Shown here: positions 61,854 to 64,000 of the stretch, piece by piece
How the letters are laid out: each line of letters opens with the position of its first letter
How positions within the stretch are numbered: the first letter of the stretch is position 1
Assembly (NCBI RefSeq): GCF_003054055.1
Contig: NZ_QBKI01000008.1
Location: 124,001 to 188,000 of the forward strand
DNA: 64,000 nucleotides
Source of the DNA: Pontibacter mucosus
Lineage (GTDB): Bacteria; Bacteroidota; Bacteroidia; Cytophagales; Hymenobacteraceae
Direction: 5' to 3'
Notes under the pieces: generated by a model
The model's database searches: none
The model's input: the letters and a program-made list of their open reading frames with translations, nothing else
Told to the model about the DNA's origin: nothing
Program-made: the position numbers and the translations under genes

Positions 61854-62843
61854 CTACACCAGCTCGTGCTTCACCAGGTACTCGGCAATCTGCACGGCAT
61901 TGGTGGCGGCGCCTTTGCGCAGGTTATCGGCCACAATCCACATGTTCACGGTGCGCGGCTGGGTTTCGTCGAGGCGCACGCGACCTACCAGCACCTCGTC
62001 TTTGCCGTGCGCGTCTTTTGGCATCGGGTACTGCAGGTTCTTCACATCGTCTACTACCTTCACGCCTTCGGTCTGGTTCAGGATGCGGTATACTTCGTCC
62101 AGCGTAAAATCCTTCTCAAACTCCACGTTCACCGACTCGGAGTGGCCACCCATTACCGGGATGCGCACCGCCGTGGCCGTCACGCGGATAGAGTCGTCGC
62201 CCATTATCTTCTTGGTTTCCAGGATCATCTTCATCTCCTCCTTGGTATAGCCGTTGTCCTGGAATACGTCGATGTGCGGCAGCACGTTCAGGTCGATTGG
62301 GTAAGGGTATGCCTTCTCACCTTCCTTGCCCGCACGCTCGTTCATGAGCTGCTCCACCGCCTTCACACCCGTACCCGTCACCGACTGGTAGGTGCTCACC
62401 ACAATGCGGGTGGCCTTTAGCTCCTCGTGCAGCTTGTTCAGGGCCACCACCATCTGGATGGTCGAGCAGTTCGGATTGGCAATAATCTTATCTTCTTTCG
62501 TCAGTTCTTTGGCGTTAATTTCGGGCACTACCAGTTTCTTGGTCGGGTCCATGCGCCAGGCCGAGGAGTTATCCACCACCACGGTACCCACTTCTGCAAA
62601 CTTTGGGGCCCACTCGGTAGAGGTGCTGCCGCCGGCAGAGAAAATGGCAATGTGCGGGGCAGCCGCAATCGCGTCCTGCATCCCGATAACCTTTATCTGT
62701 TTACCCTTAAACTCCATCTGTTTACCAACAGACCTCTCAGAAGCAACCAACATCAACTCTGTTACCGGGAAGTCGCGCTCCGCCAGTACTTTCAAAATCT
62801 CGCCGCCTACCAATCCGGTGGCGCCAACTACTGCTACTTTCAT
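61854..62843 (-). CDS. asd: Aspartate-semialdehyde dehydrogenase
   Basis: 329 residues; reduces aspartyl phosphate to aspartate semialdehyde with NADPH, feeding lysine, diaminopimelate, threonine and methionine. N-terminal GATGLVGGEILKVLAERDFP (NADP loop), VASERSVGKQ near 37, catalytic Cys in NPNCSTIQMVVAL near 128, GGHSESVNVEF near 233 with a conserved His. Length and motifs are complete. Its promoter lies in the repeat-rich gap to the right. Confidence 0.96.
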   Translation of the reverse strand: MKVAVVGATGLVGGEILKVLAERDFPVTELMLVASERSVGKQMEFKGKQIKVIGMQDAIAAAPHIAIFSAGGSTSTEWAPKFAEVGTVVVDNSSAWRMDPTKKLVVPEINAKELTKEDKIIANPNCSTIQMVVALNKLHEELKATRIVVSTYQSVTGTGVKAVEQLMNERAGKEGEKAYPYPIDLNVLPHIDVFQDNGYTKEEMKMILETKKIMGDDSIRVTATAVRIPVMGGHSESVNVEFEKDFTLDEVYRILNQTEGVKVVDDVKNLQYPMPKDAHGKDEVLVGRVRLDETQPRTVNMWIVADNLRKGAATNAVQIAEYLVKHELV

Positions 62844-62927
62844 TGTTTAGGGTATATAATTAATGGTTTAATTGATGATTGTTAAATGGTTAGATTGTTG
62901 ATTGCTGATTGCTTGGTGCAAGGATTC

Positions 62928-62947
62928 GGACAGGTCGCGACCTGTCC
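62928..62947. repeat. 20-base perfect palindrome ggacaggtcgcgacctgtcc
   Basis: The palindrome is followed by ctacagg; I believe this form (acaggtcgcgacctgt with a ccctaca tail) recurs in Bacteroidota intergenic DNA as a REP-like element, but that is memory rather than something shown here. Confidence 0.55.
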
Positions 62948-62964
62948 CTACAGGCTATTCCTTC

Positions 62965-63013
62965 CAAACTTTCTAACTTATACCTTTCTAACTTCCCAAC
63001 TTTTTAACTTCTC
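62965..63013. repeat. Degenerate CTAACTT pyrimidine tract
   Basis: Tandem imperfect units of the type tttctaactt over about 49 bases, akin to the tract at 51584-51618. Confidence 0.5.
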
Positions 63014-63106
63014 CAGCCGCCTCCCGTAATAGTTCTAAAATTCAGAAAAGCGGCTGCGTTACCTTCTGACTCACAGCGTTTTCAGTACCTGTGAGCGTTT
63101 ATACTT

Positions 63107-63199
63107 TGGGCGTGTCCTTTCGCTTGCGCGAGCAGGCCGGGCTTTCGCCTCTACTCCTCGCTCACGCTGCGGGGTGCCGGCTCTATCCCTCACGCAATC
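63107..63199. repeat. GC-rich structured intergenic element starting gggcgtgtcc
   Basis: The order gggcgtgtcc, gcttgcgcgagc, ggccgggc, cctcgctcacgctgcgggg, ctatccctcacgca resembles a widespread Bacteroidota intergenic repeat as I remember it. It has at least two potential hairpins. Single copy in this window. Confidence 0.45.
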
Positions 63200-63231
63200 G
63201 CAATTTCGGAAGTTTTCAGCACAATTCAGGC

Positions 63232-64000
63232 ATGAAACAAACTTTACCACAATCGTTTGCGCAGAAAATTAACACCTTCATCGCAGCTTTTGCAAGCAAA
63301 AACTTCCGCTGTGGGGCTATTTCCAGCAGGAATTTCCTGCGCCATACTTACCTGGAAAGTATAAAGCCAGCATATAAGTCAGGCTTGGCAGGGGTTTTTA
63401 TACTTCTGCTGCTTCCGTTTTTGGCCGCCGCCCAGCTGCAGGAAACCTTCTCCGACGGCAACTTCACCCACAACCCTACCTGGAGCGGCGATGTCAATAG
63501 CTTTATCATCAACCCACAAAACCAGCTCCAATCTAGCGGCCCAGCGGTAACCGGCACCGTCCTGCAGCTTACCACTTCCTCGCAGGCAGCCGTGGGCACC
63601 ACCTGGGAGTTTTGGGCCAACCTCAGGCTGGCCACCTCCGCCAGCAATTACACCGACGTGTATCTGATTTCCGATAAAGAAGACCTGAAAGCCCCTGACG
63701 TGAACGGCTACTTTGTGCGCATCGGCAACACCGCCGACGAGGTGAGCCTCTACCGCAAAGACGCCGGCAAGGCCGCTACTATCATCATCAACGGGCAGGA
63801 CAAAACGGTGGCCACCAGCAACAACGTGGTGCGCGTGCGGGTAACCAGAAGTATAAATTTCGAATGGGAGCTAAGTATAGATGTTACCGGCACCGGCCAA
63901 AGCTACATGAGCCAGGGCACCGCCACCGACGCCACGCATAGGCGCTCTTTATACTTTGGCGTGCTGCTGCGCTATACTTCGGCCAATAGCCAGCGCTTCT
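63232..64000 (+). CDS. Large secreted surface protein, 5' part only
   Basis: Open from ATG 63232 to the end of the window (256 codons seen). About 55 leader residues precede a hydrophobic export segment (GLAGVFILLLLPFLAAAQ, near 58-75), after which QLQETFSDGNFTHNPTWSGD begins a beta-rich domain. The rest (VGTTWEFWANLRLATSASNY, DVYLISDKEDL, GYFVRIGNTADEVSLYRKDA) resembles the N-terminus of multi-domain Bacteroidota surface proteins that often carry lamin-tail and type IX secretion C-terminal domains, but the C-terminus is not visible. At least five AAGTATA/TATACTT copies lie in the seen part. Confidence 0.75.
   Translation, partial: MKQTLPQSFAQKINTFIAAFASKNFRCGAISSRNFLRHTYLESIKPAYKSGLAGVFILLLLPFLAAAQLQETFSDGNFTHNPTWSGDVNSFIINPQNQLQSSGPAVTGTVLQLTTSSQAAVGTTWEFWANLRLATSASNYTDVYLISDKEDLKAPDVNGYFVRIGNTADEVSLYRKDAGKAATIIINGQDKTVATSNNVVRVRVTRSINFEWELSIDVTGTGQSYMSQGTATDATHRRSLYFGVLLRYTSANSQRF

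Larger units (their letters stand above)
62844..63231. other. Repeat-rich gap upstream of asd and the large secreted protein
   Basis: No gene. In order it holds an AT-rich ttgattg-type stretch (62865-62910), the 20-base palindrome (62928-62947), the pyrimidine tract (62965-63013), a TATACTT copy near 63101, and a GC-rich structured segment (63107-63199). Confidence 0.6.

Noticed and set aside
1-64000. tRNA and rRNA genes
   Set aside because: Gaps were read for tRNA T-loop (GGTTCRA) and rRNA landmarks on both strands; none was convincing.

Overview
The window is bacterial DNA from the phylum Bacteroidota, most likely order Cytophagales and family Hymenobacteraceae (Pontibacter or a close relative). 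The evidence is two SusC/SusD outer-membrane pairs, many lipoproteins with a Cys lipobox, DUF4270 and TM2/DUF2752 genes, the rpsU-xerC-raiA gene order, and promoters of the TTG-N19/20-TAnnTTTG type. Most of it is moderately GC-rich chromosome with housekeeping genes; no rRNA, tRNA, CRISPR array or prophage was recognised. The genus call is an inference.

Layout. 0-1.3 kb: 5' part of uvrB (minus). 1.7-4.8 kb: Kelch and DUF4270 lipoproteins plus a small lipoprotein. 5.1-7.3 kb: an ECF sigma factor overlapping a gene that joins an anti-sigma-like N-terminus to an outer-membrane beta-barrel. 7.7-14 kb (minus): YkvA-like protein, aroE, DUF368 transporter, ComA-like synthase, TPR protein, NAD-dependent epimerase, PHP-type tyrosine phosphatase. 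14.2-17 kb (plus): acyl-CoA dehydrogenase, rpsU, xerC, raiA; then metK (minus) and a PAP2 phosphatase (plus). 19.7-30 kb (minus): two tandem SusC-SusD pairs with duplicated leaders, visibly AT-richer than their surroundings. 30-35 kb: S9 peptidase and amidase. 35-39 kb: TraB/GumN protein, TM2-DUF2752 pair, PepSY-like secreted protein, DUF2892-DUF393-reductase operon. 39-46 kb: DEAD-box helicase, then a TetR-ABC-HlyD-TolC export operon whose ABC protein has lost most ATPase motifs. 46-52 kb: DUF2059, TauE/SafE, lipase-like lipoprotein, LysM, a lipoprotein, MFS, alpha/beta hydrolase. 52.4-53.0 kb: a DUF559 nuclease gene between 49-bp inverted repeats. 53-63 kb: dxs, scpA, a flippase-like protein, an FAD monooxygenase, GNAT enzymes, asd and repeat-rich gaps. 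The window ends inside a large secreted protein.

Three things stand out. First, the heptamer AAGTATA/TATACTT is scattered through genes and gaps at roughly 130 copies by eye, where about 8 would be expected by chance; it is nearly absent from the SusCD block and often sits in hairpin arms. Second, the DUF559 gene with its near-identical inverted repeats, and a related solo repeat 6.4 kb away, looks like a small mobile or repeat-mobilising unit. Third, the ABC exporter keeps Walker A but has lost the Q-loop Gln, the standard signature, the catalytic Glu and the H-loop His.
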